Of a stretch of DNA of 39,288 bases, positions 26,501 to 35,194 are shown one piece after another (within the stretch, counting starts at the first letter, position 1; each line of letters opens with the position of its first letter). The notes beneath the pieces are model-generated. The model did not search any database, was not told the DNA's origin, and worked only from the letters and a program-made list of their open reading frames with translations. The translations under genes and the position numbers were made by a program. The stretch is from Candidatus Zixiibacteriota bacterium (GTDB taxonomy: Bacteria; Zixibacteria; MSB-5A5; GN15; FEB-12), in assembly GCA_040753875.1 (NCBI GenBank), contig JBFMDV010000008.1, positions 1-39,288 on the forward strand, read 5' to 3'.

Positions 26501-28060
26501 ATGAATGTACTTGAGCTTCTGGAACGAACCGCCGTTGCCCACCCCCAACGAGTGGCGGTCACCGACCAGGAGCGGCAGATAACATACCGAGAACTGGCGA
26601 ACGAAGTTGCCAACGTCGCGACTCATCTGACGAAACTTCCACTTCCGTCCGGCGCACGCGCGGCAATCCTGTACACCAACAGTATCGAGTACGTGGTCGC
26701 CTACTTTGCGGTATTTAAGGCTGGCCTGACAGCTGTTCCGCTCGACACCTCACTCACGCCGGACAGCCTCGCGTATATACTGGCCGATTGCCAGGTTCAA
26801 GTGCTCATTTGCGAACCCAGATTCAAGCGACATCTCAAGCGGATACTGCCGGTCGGTTCGTCGGTCCGGTATCTGGCGATTGACGCGACCGTATCGCTTG
26901 ACCATACTGGCGTATCGGTTCTTCCGTTCAAGACTATGCGGTTCGCTTCGGCACAAGAAGCAGATGCGAGCATTACCGGCGCGCCCGCTGTCTCGATGAT
27001 TCGCAGAGACCGGACGCACGAGTTGGCGGCGATATTTTACACGTCCGGAAGCACCGGCGCCTCGAAAGGGGTGATGCTGTCACACCTGAATCTGGTGTCG
27101 AATACGCTGGCGACGGTTGAATATCTCCGACTAACGTCCGACGACAGTGTCATGGTGATCCTGCCGTTTTACTATATCTACGGCAACTCTCTGCTGCTGA
27201 CCCACGTCGCCGTTGGCGGACGCTGCGTGATAGACAACCGGTTCATGTATCCGGAAGTAGTGCTGGACACGATGGGGGCCGAACGGGTGACCGGATTTTC
27301 CGGCGTACCTTCGAACTTCATGATCCTGCTCAACAACTCAACCTTCACTACTCGCAAGCTCGAATCCTTGCGATACTTCACCCAGGCCGGCGGGGCGATG
27401 GCGCCTGAAGTCACGCGCCGCCTGATGGACGCGTTTCCACACAAACAGATCTTCATCATGTACGGCCAGACCGAAGCTTCACCGCGTGTCTCATGGCTGC
27501 CGCCTGAGCGACTTGCCGAAAAACTGGGCTCGGCCGGCATCGAAGTACCGGGTGCCAAAGTTACAATCCGCGATGACCAAGGCAGAGTGTTACCCGCAAA
27601 CGAAGTCGGTGAGCTGGTGGTTGAGGGGGACCTGGTGATGATGGGGTACTGGAACCAGCCGGAAGAAAGCCGACAGGTACTCAAAAATGACTGCCTGTAC
27701 ACCGGCGACCTGGCTCGCATGGATACGGATGGTTACATCTTCATCGTCGGACGGAAAAAGGAAATCATCAAGACCGGCGGCAATCGGGTCAGCGCGAAGG
27801 AAGTTGAAGAGTGTTTGTTGGAGCATCAGAAGATATCCGAGGCCAGCATCATTGGGGTTCCTGATGATATCCTGGGCGAAGCAATTCGTGCCGTTATCGT
27901 GCTCAAGCCGGGCATGACCGCCGACACCAGCGAGATCAAGAGCCACTGCAAGCGGAAGCTGGCCGATTTCAAAGTGCCCAAGCAAATCCGGTTTGTGGAA
28001 CAACTCCCGAAGTATCAGTCCGGCAAGGTGAACAAGATGGCCCTGAAGGAGCAGTCGTGA
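26501..28060 (+). CDS. AMP-forming acyl/aminoacyl ligase (class I adenylating enzyme)
   Basis: The protein has 519 residues. The adenylation motifs are complete: FYTSGSTGASKGVMLSH (about 178-194), YGQTEASPR (about 320), YTGDLARMDTDGY, then GRKKEIIKTGG, and the C-terminal Lys in PKYQSGKVNK. The family forms an acyl-adenylate and passes it to CoA or a carrier thiol. The upstream ACP is the obvious acceptor. The substrate cannot be read from sequence. It resembles the acyl-CoA ligases seen in exosortase-A loci. ATG 26501 has no strong ribosome site, which may point to translational reinitiation after the ACP. Confidence 0.9.
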   Translation: MNVLELLERTAVAHPQRVAVTDQERQITYRELANEVANVATHLTKLPLPSGARAAILYTNSIEYVVAYFAVFKAGLTAVPLDTSLTPDSLAYILADCQVQVLICEPRFKRHLKRILPVGSSVRYLAIDATVSLDHTGVSVLPFKTMRFASAQEADASITGAPAVSMIRRDRTHELAAIFYTSGSTGASKGVMLSHLNLVSNTLATVEYLRLTSDDSVMVILPFYYIYGNSLLLTHVAVGGRCVIDNRFMYPEVVLDTMGAERVTGFSGVPSNFMILLNNSTFTTRKLESLRYFTQAGGAMAPEVTRRLMDAFPHKQIFIMYGQTEASPRVSWLPPERLAEKLGSAGIEVPGAKVTIRDDQGRVLPANEVGELVVEGDLVMMGYWNQPEESRQVLKNDCLYTGDLARMDTDGYIFIVGRKKEIIKTGGNRVSAKEVEECLLEHQKISEASIIGVPDDILGEAIRAVIVLKPGMTADTSEIKSHCKRKLADFKVPKQIRFVEQLPKYQSGKVNKMALKEQS

Positions 28061-28117
28061 ATCTCGCACGCTTCACGCCATCTCGCCGCCGCCTGCCTCT
28101 GCCCACTCTTAATCCCA

Positions 28118-28139
28118 CCCCAAGGGGTGGGGTACCCCG
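28118..28139. repeat. 22-bp GC-rich repeat, copy 1
   Basis: The sequence is made of two palindromes, CCCCAAGGGG and GGGGTACCCC, separated by a single T. It is identical to 28301-28322. It may be an insertion-site or dispersed repeat element. Confidence 0.75.
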
Positions 28140-28219
28140 ACGCTTGCGGCGGGAGATTGCTTGGGATACTCTTGTTCGTTGTGGCGGGTCTTACAGTCGC
28201 CGGTTATATCATCACCGCA

Positions 28220-28235
28220 CTTCGACTCCGCTCAG
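28220..28235. repeat. 16-bp dispersed motif, copy 1
   Basis: CTTCGACTCCGCTCAG is the exact reverse complement of 37875-37890. Both copies lie in intergenic DNA next to other palindromes. Confidence 0.6.
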
Positions 28236-28300
28236 TGTGACGATGACACAGCATATTGGCATTGACGTGCGGCCGTGTGACCCGCCACTTTTTCAACAGT

Positions 28301-28322
28301 CCCCAAGGGGTGGGGTACCCCG
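28301..28322. repeat. 22-bp GC-rich repeat, copy 2
   Basis: Perfect copy of 28118-28139, 183 bp downstream. The two copies flank the sequence that contains the dispersed 16-bp motif. Confidence 0.75.
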
Positions 28323-28394
28323 CCGCTCATGTCCCGAGCGCGGTCGAAGAATCGCGGCGGGCAACAGCGATGTCTTGAACATCAGGTAATCTCC

Positions 28395-30377
28395 ATGTGC
28401 GGCATAGCAGGATTCTTACAGTTGGGCCAACCGGCGACACTCGATCGCGAACTGCTTGCGCGTATGGTATCAACCATCAGACACCGCGGCCCCGATGAAT
28501 TCGGTGCCTATTTCGATAACCGCTGCGCCATCGGCCACGCCCGACTCTCGATCATCGACCTCTCCTGCGGCCAGCAGCCGCTATCTAACGAGGATGGCTC
28601 GCTGTGGATCGTCTTCAACGGTGAAATCTACAACTACATTGAATTGCGTCCGGAACTCGAGAAGCTGGGGCACCGGTTCCGCACTCACTCCGACACGGAA
28701 GTGATAGTTCATGCGTATGAACAATGGGGGAAGGAGTGCCTGAATCGTTTCAATGGCCAATGGGCGTTTGCGATTTATAACACGAAGAGCCAGTCCCTGT
28801 TTCTCTCACGAGACCGAATGGGGAAACGCCCGATCTTTTACACGACACACCAGGGACGTTTCTATTTTGCGTCCGAGATCAAAGCGATCTTCTGTGACCG
28901 CTCGATTCCACGCCGTCTGGACCGTCACGGTCTGAGCGAAATCTTCACCTGGTGGACCACCGCGCCACCCCGCACGGCCTTCGAAGGGATCAGCGAGATG
29001 GAGGCGGGAAGTTGGCTTGAGGTGAAGGAGGGGAAGGTCACGACCGGTCGATACTGGAATCTGTTGTTCCCGGAACAGTTCGACCGCAACCGCTCCGCCG
29101 ATTCCTGGGCTGAAGAATTGCATGCACTGCTTGTCGACTCCGTGCGCCTTCGGCTGCGTGCCGATGTGCCAGTCGGTGCCTACTTATCCGGTGGGCTCGA
29201 TTCCTCCGCCACCACGGCGCTCATCCGGAATTTTACGACCAATCGGGTCGAGACATTCTCGATCGCCTTTCATGACAAGGCGTACGACGAATCCGGCTAT
29301 CAGAACGAGATGGCGCAGTTCCTTGGGACGAGCCATCACCAGATAAAATGCAGCTATCAGGATATTGCCACGGCGTTCCCCAGGGTCATCTGGCACACCG
29401 AACGGCCAATTGTCCGGACCGCCCCAACCCCCATGTATCTGCTGTCAGGCTTAGTGCACCAGCACAATTTCAAAGTAGTGCTGACCGGCGAAGGGGCCGA
29501 TGAACTGTTCGGCGGCTACGACATCTTCAAGGAGACGCTGATCCGACGGTTCTGGGCGCGGAATCCTGATTCCCAGTGGCGCCCGCTTCTCCTGCGCCGC
29601 TTGTATCCTACGCTTCCGTTATCCCCCGCGCGGGCTCGGTTTTATCTCGAGGAGTTCTACAGGGCAGGTCTGAAGCAATTCGACTTATACCACTACTCGC
29701 ACATGCAGCGCATAAATACGACCAGTCGTATCAGAGACTTTTTCACGCCCGATGTCAAAGCTTCATTGACTGATTATGATCCGGTACAGGCATTCGGTCG
29801 CGATCTCCCTGCCGCCTTTTACAAGTGGCATCATCTGGCCAGGGCGCAGTATCTGGAAGCACGCTCGCTTTTGTCCGGCTATCTGTTGTCGTCGCAGGGG
29901 GACCGGATGGCGGCCGCTAACGCAGTCGAGGGGCGGTACCCGTTTTTGGATCACCGGGTGATCGAATTCGCGGCGACAGTGCCCCCCTCGCTCAAACTGC
30001 TCGGTCTGACGGAAAAGTACATTCTGAAGAAGGCGATGTCCAGGGAGCTGCCGAAAAGCATCCTGTCACGTGTTAAGCAGCCGTATATGGCGCCGGATTC
30101 GAATAGCTTCACGCAGGCGGATTCTCCGGCCTACATTGCCGAGGCGCTGTCGCCGGATGCCGTGAAGCGTGTGGGAATCTTCAATCCGGTGATGTTAACC
30201 AAGCTGCGGGAGAAATGCACGAAGCTTTCGCACGCGCATTTGTCATTCAAGGACAACATGTCGTTTATCGGGATACTGTCGACGCAGTTGCTGGCGGAGC
30301 AGTTTATCGACAACTTCACGCTTGGCACCCCGGTTCCGCGCGAGGTGTTCAAGACCTGGGTGGATAATGCCGCGTAG
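28395..30377 (+). CDS. asnB: Asparagine synthetase (glutamine-hydrolysing), AsnB type
   Basis: The protein has 660 residues with an intact class II glutaminase domain: MCGIAGF, so Cys1 after Met removal; RHRGPDE; FNGEIYNY. The synthetase domain has SGGLDSS (about 265-271) and LTGEGADELFGGY (about 361-373). It is thus catalytically complete, unlike the two paralogues at 20.4-24.3 kb. In glycan loci such enzymes may amidate a sugar carboxylate rather than aspartate. ATG at 28395 is chosen because the conserved Cys must be second; AGG lies 9 bases upstream. It follows the ligase after a 334-bp repeat-bearing gap. The 3' end converges on the SGNH-like gene, 6 bp apart. Confidence 0.9.
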   Translation: MCGIAGFLQLGQPATLDRELLARMVSTIRHRGPDEFGAYFDNRCAIGHARLSIIDLSCGQQPLSNEDGSLWIVFNGEIYNYIELRPELEKLGHRFRTHSDTEVIVHAYEQWGKECLNRFNGQWAFAIYNTKSQSLFLSRDRMGKRPIFYTTHQGRFYFASEIKAIFCDRSIPRRLDRHGLSEIFTWWTTAPPRTAFEGISEMEAGSWLEVKEGKVTTGRYWNLLFPEQFDRNRSADSWAEELHALLVDSVRLRLRADVPVGAYLSGGLDSSATTALIRNFTTNRVETFSIAFHDKAYDESGYQNEMAQFLGTSHHQIKCSYQDIATAFPRVIWHTERPIVRTAPTPMYLLSGLVHQHNFKVVLTGEGADELFGGYDIFKETLIRRFWARNPDSQWRPLLLRRLYPTLPLSPARARFYLEEFYRAGLKQFDLYHYSHMQRINTTSRIRDFFTPDVKASLTDYDPVQAFGRDLPAAFYKWHHLARAQYLEARSLLSGYLLSSQGDRMAAANAVEGRYPFLDHRVIEFAATVPPSLKLLGLTEKYILKKAMSRELPKSILSRVKQPYMAPDSNSFTQADSPAYIAEALSPDAVKRVGIFNPVMLTKLREKCTKLSHAHLSFKDNMSFIGILSTQLLAEQFIDNFTLGTPVPREVFKTWVDNAA

Positions 30378-30383
30378 AAAACA

Positions 30384-31283
30384 CTACCTCCCGGCCTTCA
30401 CCGCCTGCACCCCCTGCTTCTGCCAGGCGACCCAGACCGGCTTAAAGAACTCCATAAACCGGCGAGCCACTTCCTGATTCCCCTTCAGATTCGGATGTGA
30501 ATCTTTTGGATTCTCCCGGCGGTATTCGTCCCTGAGCACGTTGTTGCTGTCGGCCAGAATGTCGAACAGGTCGAATATGACAAAGTTGTCAAGGCCGGTT
30601 TCCTTCTTGTACGACGGCAGATACTCGCCCATCAACCACTGATTGAACGCGCGGCCACGCTTGGCTGCCTCAGGATTTGTCTCCGGCGCCGCCATCGGTG
30701 GATAGGTCATATAAACAAACAGCTTGTCCGGATATTTCTGCATCTCTTTGCTGATCGAAGCAAACGCCGCCTTATAATTCTCAGTCGTCCGTTTCTTGTC
30801 GGTCGGATTCCCCGCGCCACTCCCCTCGGACTCGACATAGCTGTTCGGATAACAGGATTTGAACATCACGATGTCGTTCGTCTTGCCGTCAGTGTAATAC
30901 AGATTCGGGTGCGCCTTGAACATGAAAATGCGCTGCATATCGGCAGTAAACTTCGTCGTCCAGTCGCACATATCCGTATTCTGACCCACCTCATCGCCGT
31001 AGGTGGCCCCTTTCACCGCTACCCCCAGTTGCGCCAGACTGTCCCTCAGCCCACCATCGTACAAGAATCCTTTACCGACTGAATGGTGCAGGTATACCAT
31101 TCGGGTCGGCATGTTCAGCTCGGTGATATCTGTCAGATAATTTATGACCTTCGATGCATCCCTGACCTGGCTCTGCAGGTAATTCACCGAGCGTCTCATG
31201 GTCAGCCATTGGTAGGCGAAAAACAATCCAACCAGATTGCCGATGATTGAAATCGCCAGAATGATCGGTATGATCTTGTTCAT
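30384..31283 (-). CDS. Membrane-anchored SGNH-hydrolase-like protein
   Basis: The protein has 299 residues. An N-terminal signal-anchor (about 4-24) is followed by a coiled, charged linker. The body carries LHHSVGKG (65-72), where SGNH/GDSL-type enzymes have their nucleophile block, then FKSCYPNS (141-148) and DSHPN (261-265), which matches the C-terminal DxxH block as Asp261 and His263. I therefore read it as a periplasmic SGNH-like hydrolase or acyl-ester transferase; the nucleophile would be Ser68. The substrate is unknown, but an O-acetyl or other ester on the exported glycan would fit. ATG at 31281-31283 follows GAGGAG at about 7 bases; starts further upstream have no such site. Confidence 0.65.
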   Translation of the reverse strand: MNKIIPIILAISIIGNLVGLFFAYQWLTMRRSVNYLQSQVRDASKVINYLTDITELNMPTRMVYLHHSVGKGFLYDGGLRDSLAQLGVAVKGATYGDEVGQNTDMCDWTTKFTADMQRIFMFKAHPNLYYTDGKTNDIVMFKSCYPNSYVESEGSGAGNPTDKKRTTENYKAAFASISKEMQKYPDKLFVYMTYPPMAAPETNPEAAKRGRAFNQWLMGEYLPSYKKETGLDNFVIFDLFDILADSNNVLRDEYRRENPKDSHPNLKGNQEVARRFMEFFKPVWVAWQKQGVQAVKAGR

Positions 31284-31468
31284 ATGTGTTCTCCTCGTTG
31301 GGTGCAATTCGGCCAACAGACCGAACGGGTCACAGTGTAACATACAACGACACTACCGCGTTCAACAAGCACTTTGGCTAAGCCACGTCCGTCCGCCCGA
31401 TCGGTGGTGCTTCTAACCCGGGCGATGCTGTTTTGTTCCGACAGGTCGGGGCTACAGCTATTGGCTTC

Positions 31469-31497
31469 TTGACAAGAGACAGATTTATTGATAATCT
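31469..31497 (+). promoter_or_regulatory. Candidate sigma-70-type promoter
   Basis: TTGACA (31469-31474, full consensus) is followed after 17 bp by TAATCT (31492-31497). An alternative -10, GATAAT, is at 31490-31495 with a 15-bp spacer. It lies about 90 bp upstream of the BioF2-like gene at 31585. Confidence 0.55.
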
Positions 31498-31514
31498 GGA
31501 CTAAAGGAGGCTTC

Positions 31515-31538
31515 GTGCGGGTCCGTTTGAAGGACTGA
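31515..31538 (+). CDS. Possible 7-residue leader peptide frame
   Basis: GTG at 31515 begins a frame MRVRLKD ending in TGA at 31536-31538. AAAGGAGG (31503-31510), the strongest ribosome site in this region, lies 4 bases before it. The main gene at 31585 is in another frame and has only GAGGG at about 5 bases. A translated leader or a standby ribosome site is possible, and chance is also possible. Confidence 0.25.
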   Translation: MRVRLKD

Positions 31539-31584
31539 TTATCAACGGCCGACATTCAGAGTAAAGCCTGCTTCCGAGGGACCG

Positions 31585-32805
31585 ATGCCGGTTTCAAAGC
31601 AACAGACAACTGTCACCGAATCGTCGACAGTGGTGCTTCGAAAGGGATCACTGTTTGTCGAGGCAGTCTCCGGGCTGGAGAACCTGTCACGGCACGCTGC
31701 GGCGTGGAACGAATTAGCGTGGGCGTCACCCCAGCGACTGCCTATGGCCTCGTACGCGTGGGTGGTGTCTTATTTCGATCAGCTCCTCTCTCCGGGCAGT
31801 CAGTGGATCTGTTTCTTTGTCTATGATGGCGCCATGCTGCTCGGAGTCCTGCCGCTTGAGATCGGGTATCGGCGGTCAGCGGGAATCAGCCGCCTGACGC
31901 TCAACACCCCCCTGTCGCCACATACGTGTTCAGTCGACCTGCTCCTGAAAGCAGGACGAGAATCAGAAACGCTCGAATTGTTGATTGAAGGGCTCGCTAA
32001 GGCGGTCCCATCCTGGCAGCAACTGGAACTGAAATGCATCCCTGACCTGTCACCGTCGGTGCCGACACTCTCTTCGACGAGGTTGGCCCTGGTGATCTCT
32101 ACACTATCAGGATTCGGAGCCTATATTCCGGTGGACGGCAGCTATCAGAAATACCTCGACAGTCTGAGTCGGAATTTTTCCCACACCCTGAGACGGGTAA
32201 ACCGTAAGCTGTCGTTCCTGTCTGATGTACGTGAACTCTTTGTCGAACGAGAAAACGTGCGTCCGGAACACCTTGACCGGTTTTTGGATGTTGAGGCAAC
32301 AGGATGGAAAGCGGCCGTCGGCACCGCCATAAAGCAATCGGACCAGTTGATTAGTTTCTACCGCGCTCTCACGGCTCGCCTGGCTGAACTGGGGTGGCTT
32401 GAGTATCATTTCCTGGAAGCCGAAGGGAAGACAATCGCTGCGCATCTGGCCGTGCGCATGGGACGGTCGCTGGTGCTGCTGAAGATCGGCTACGATGACG
32501 CGTATGCCGCGTATGCCCCGGGCAACAATCTCATGGCTCGTGTTGTCGAGTGGGCATTTGCGCGGTCGGATATTGACGAAATCAACTGCCTGACCGATAT
32601 GGCTTGGCACCGAAACTGGCAGATGCCGAAGCGTGCCTACTATGACATCCGCCTGTATCGAAAATCCCCACAGGCTTTCATGACGGGGTATCTGCCTGAA
32701 CGGGTCCGGCGCACGGTCGCTGACCTGCCCGGTGTGAGTGCACTTGCCCGAATACTCCGCAAGCGTAGATCTACCGGGTCGGGACCATCGCACGGCGGAG
32801 CTTGA
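31585..32805 (+). CDS. GNAT-fold acyltransferase, BioF2/CelD-like
   Basis: The protein has 406 residues. The family segments are SRNFSHTLRRVNRKL (the basic helix), DVEATGWKAAVGTAI, FLEAEGKTIAAHLAVRMG, and late INCLTDMAWHRNWQMPK. This order is that of the Acetyltransf_6 (BioF2-like) group, double-GNAT relatives of FemAB that sit in exopolysaccharide clusters. The substrate is not known. It is followed by the GT2 gene, and 68 bases of extended frame overlap are possible, so co-transcription is likely. Confidence 0.8.
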   Translation: MPVSKQQTTVTESSTVVLRKGSLFVEAVSGLENLSRHAAAWNELAWASPQRLPMASYAWVVSYFDQLLSPGSQWICFFVYDGAMLLGVLPLEIGYRRSAGISRLTLNTPLSPHTCSVDLLLKAGRESETLELLIEGLAKAVPSWQQLELKCIPDLSPSVPTLSSTRLALVISTLSGFGAYIPVDGSYQKYLDSLSRNFSHTLRRVNRKLSFLSDVRELFVERENVRPEHLDRFLDVEATGWKAAVGTAIKQSDQLISFYRALTARLAELGWLEYHFLEAEGKTIAAHLAVRMGRSLVLLKIGYDDAYAAYAPGNNLMARVVEWAFARSDIDEINCLTDMAWHRNWQMPKRAYYDIRLYRKSPQAFMTGYLPERVRRTVADLPGVSALARILRKRRSTGSGPSHGGA

Positions 32806-32836
32806 TTATCCAACCGACTCGCGTATCTTGATATTG

Positions 32837-33853
32837 ATGCAGTTACTTCGCGTTTCCGTGATTATTCCGACATTCAACCGGGCGCATCTGATAGCCAGGG
32901 CGCTGAACTCCGCGCAGCGTCTGTTGGTCGATGGTGACGAGATCATTGTCGTTGACGATGACTCAAAGGACAACACGGAGGAGATCGTTCGTCGTTATGG
33001 TGAGCCGGTCCGCTATTTTCGTATCCCCAACAACGGCGCTGGACGGGCCCGGAATTTTGGTGTCGGTCAGAGCCGAAATGAACTCGTGGCGTTTTTGGAT
33101 TCCGACGACGAATGGATGCCGCACAAGCTGCAACTGCAACGCGCGGTCATGCAGGCTCGTCCGGATTTGCTGTTCTGCTTCTCCAATTTCGCCGTCACCG
33201 ACACAAGCGGCCGCCCGTTGCGTCGCTTTCTGATTCACTGGAATAATGACCACCGTGGGTGGGACGAAATTCTCGGCCCCGGTTTCTTGTACTCTTCGAT
33301 AGGACCGCTGCCGGAGGGGATCGCAGATTTCCAGGTGTACGTCGGCGATCTCAGCCTGCCGGAGCTTCTGTCTGCATATGTTCTTACCAGTTCGATGGTG
33401 GCCCGCAAAGCGGAGGCAGGGGACGCGCTTCATTTTGCCGAAGATGTGGCGACGTACGAGGACTTGGAGTGCTTTGGGCGGCTTTCGCTTCGGGGGAAAG
33501 CCGCCTACCTTGACACCGAAACCACCTGGCAGCATGGCCATTCGGGGGAACGGCTGACGGATAACGCGGGTCTCAAGCGATCTCACGCCCACGTAACGAT
33601 CCTCGAACGTGTCTGGGGATCAGACCGGGCCTTTATGGAAAAGCACGGCGAGGCCTATCGCCGGAAGCTCGCTCAAGTGCGGCTGGAAAGAATCGCCGAC
33701 TTGATCGCTGTCGGTCAGACCGGCGTCGCTCGCAACGAACTTCACCGTATCGAGCACGCGCCGCTCAGTTATCGGCTCATGGCCGGAGTTCCCGGTCCGC
33801 TGGCCCGCAACCTCTTTCGTCTCAAACGGGCTCTGGCCGGCCGCCGAGCCTGA
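32837..33853 (+). CDS. Glycosyltransferase family 2
   Basis: The protein has 338 residues. The GT-A N-terminus is VSVIIPTFNRAH (6-17), IIVVDDDSKDNTEEIV (36-51), GAGRARNFGVGQSRNELVAF and FLDSDDEW (87-94, the DxD that binds metal and nucleotide-sugar). The family transfers a single sugar from a nucleotide donor at the cytoplasmic face. An in-frame extension upstream has no family-like sequence, so I place the start at ATG 32837, 31 bp after the stop of the BioF2-like gene. No clear ribosome site is seen, and translation may be coupled. Confidence 0.9.
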   Translation: MQLLRVSVIIPTFNRAHLIARALNSAQRLLVDGDEIIVVDDDSKDNTEEIVRRYGEPVRYFRIPNNGAGRARNFGVGQSRNELVAFLDSDDEWMPHKLQLQRAVMQARPDLLFCFSNFAVTDTSGRPLRRFLIHWNNDHRGWDEILGPGFLYSSIGPLPEGIADFQVYVGDLSLPELLSAYVLTSSMVARKAEAGDALHFAEDVATYEDLECFGRLSLRGKAAYLDTETTWQHGHSGERLTDNAGLKRSHAHVTILERVWGSDRAFMEKHGEAYRRKLAQVRLERIADLIAVGQTGVARNELHRIEHAPLSYRLMAGVPGPLARNLFRLKRALAGRRA

Positions 33854-33934
33854 TTTTTTTCGCGAACTTTTCATTCCCGCATGCTGTTTGCATCGGTATA
33901 ATGGTCAACAACGACCGGTTAAGTCCATATATCT

Positions 33935-35194
33935 GTGGCCTCCCCGGTCCTCGTGTCGATAACCGGAAACGCCTATGCAGAGACCGTCACTGTCGTGAAT
34001 CGTTTTTCCTCTATGTCCGGTTCACCGCCCGCCACAAATTCCGGCTCCCATCCAGGATCAGTCGGTTTGCCATATACGGAGCCGGTCCTGGTTGCCGATT
34101 CATGCGAGCAAGCGCAGCCGCTCGTGAACGCTTGGCAGGAACTGGCTGCAAACGCGGTCGAGCCGAATATCTTCTATGAGCCGTGGTCGCTCCTTCCGGC
34201 ATGGCAGGAATTTCCGAATCACCGCGTGCGGGTGGCTTTTGTGTTCGGTCATGACCGCCGGCTGATCGCAGTCTTTCCGTTGATATCCGGCCGCGGCTAT
34301 CGACAGATCCCGGTCACGACGCTCAGCCTCTGGCGGCATCTGCATTGTCCGCTCTGCACGCCGCTGGTGTTGGCCGGGCGGGAATACGAAGCGTTGACCG
34401 CGTTCTTTGGATGGATGCGCAGCAACCCATTTGGAGCATCGTTGTTTCTGTTCGATCACATCACCGCCGACGGTCCGTTCAGCGGGCAACTCGACCGGGC
34501 GCTTGTGACTGCTCGGCGACGTAGCTACGAACATGAGCGCTGGGAGCGGGCTATGATTCGCCCCGCAGGCGATCCAGAGCAATACCTCGAAAGGGCGCTT
34601 GCCTCCAAACGACGCCGGGAACTACGCCGCCAGTCTAACCGCTTGAGCGAACAAGGCGACTTGACATGTGTTGAGCTGACGCCCGGCGACCATCTCACGC
34701 CCTGGCTCGATGACTTCCTTGCCCTGGAACAGGCCGGTTGGAAAGGGCGCGACGGCACTGCCATCGCCAGCCGCGACACCGAGCGTCACTATTTCGAACG
34801 GGTAGCCGGCGCCGCCTTTGAACGCGGCCAGTTGATGATGCTGGCTCTGAAGCTCGATGGCCGGCCGATCGCCATGAAGTGCAATTTTCTCGACCGCGAT
34901 GGAGGCTATGCCGCCAAGATCGCCTACGACGAATCCTTCGCGTCCTATTCTCCTGGTGTCCAACTGGAGCTACATCATCTTCGCTTGTTGCATACTCGGC
35001 CACATATCCGCTGGATGGATTCTTGTGCGGTTCCCAATCACTTCATGAAGGAACGGCTCTGGACCGAACGTCGTCCCATGCGAACCGTTCTGATCAGCAC
35101 CGGGGGTTTACTCGGCAATACCATCGTGTCCGCGCTGCCGCTCGCTGAAGGTGCTTGGCGCCGATTGAAGCGGGCACAAGCTGCATCCGATTAG
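33935..35194 (+). CDS. GNAT-fold acyltransferase, BioF2/CelD-like
   Basis: The protein has 419 residues. SKRRRELRRQSNRLSEQG is the basic helix, LALEQAGWKGRDGTAIAS the central segment, LALKLDGRPIAMKCNF the third, and WMDSCAVPNHFMKERLW the late motif. It matches the BioF2-like acyltransferase family and is a distant paralogue of 31585-32805 and 18953-20104. The first 45 residues are low-complexity, so the GTG start at 33935 is uncertain; ATG at 34013 is an alternative. It is the last gene before the terminator and probably in one transcript with the GT2 gene. Confidence 0.8.
   Translation: MASPVLVSITGNAYAETVTVVNRFSSMSGSPPATNSGSHPGSVGLPYTEPVLVADSCEQAQPLVNAWQELAANAVEPNIFYEPWSLLPAWQEFPNHRVRVAFVFGHDRRLIAVFPLISGRGYRQIPVTTLSLWRHLHCPLCTPLVLAGREYEALTAFFGWMRSNPFGASLFLFDHITADGPFSGQLDRALVTARRRSYEHERWERAMIRPAGDPEQYLERALASKRRRELRRQSNRLSEQGDLTCVELTPGDHLTPWLDDFLALEQAGWKGRDGTAIASRDTERHYFERVAGAAFERGQLMMLALKLDGRPIAMKCNFLDRDGGYAAKIAYDESFASYSPGVQLELHHLRLLHTRPHIRWMDSCAVPNHFMKERLWTERRPMRTVLISTGGLLGNTIVSALPLAEGAWRRLKRAQAASD

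Larger units (their letters stand above)
28061..28394. other. Intergenic region with palindromic direct repeats
   Basis: About 330 bp with no credible gene. It holds two copies of a 22-bp element (28118-28139 and 28301-28322) and one copy of a 16-bp motif (28220-28235) that recurs inverted at 37875-37890. Confidence 0.6.
31284..31584. other. Divergent intergenic region
   Basis: Separates the SGNH-like gene (minus) from the BioF2-like gene (plus). It contains the promoter candidate at 31469-31497 and the short leader frame at 31515-31538. I see no other structure. Confidence 0.5.

Noticed and set aside
28061-28394. Frame extending the AsnB start upstream (to 28329)
   Set aside because: AsnB needs Cys directly after Met, so the start at 28395 is required.
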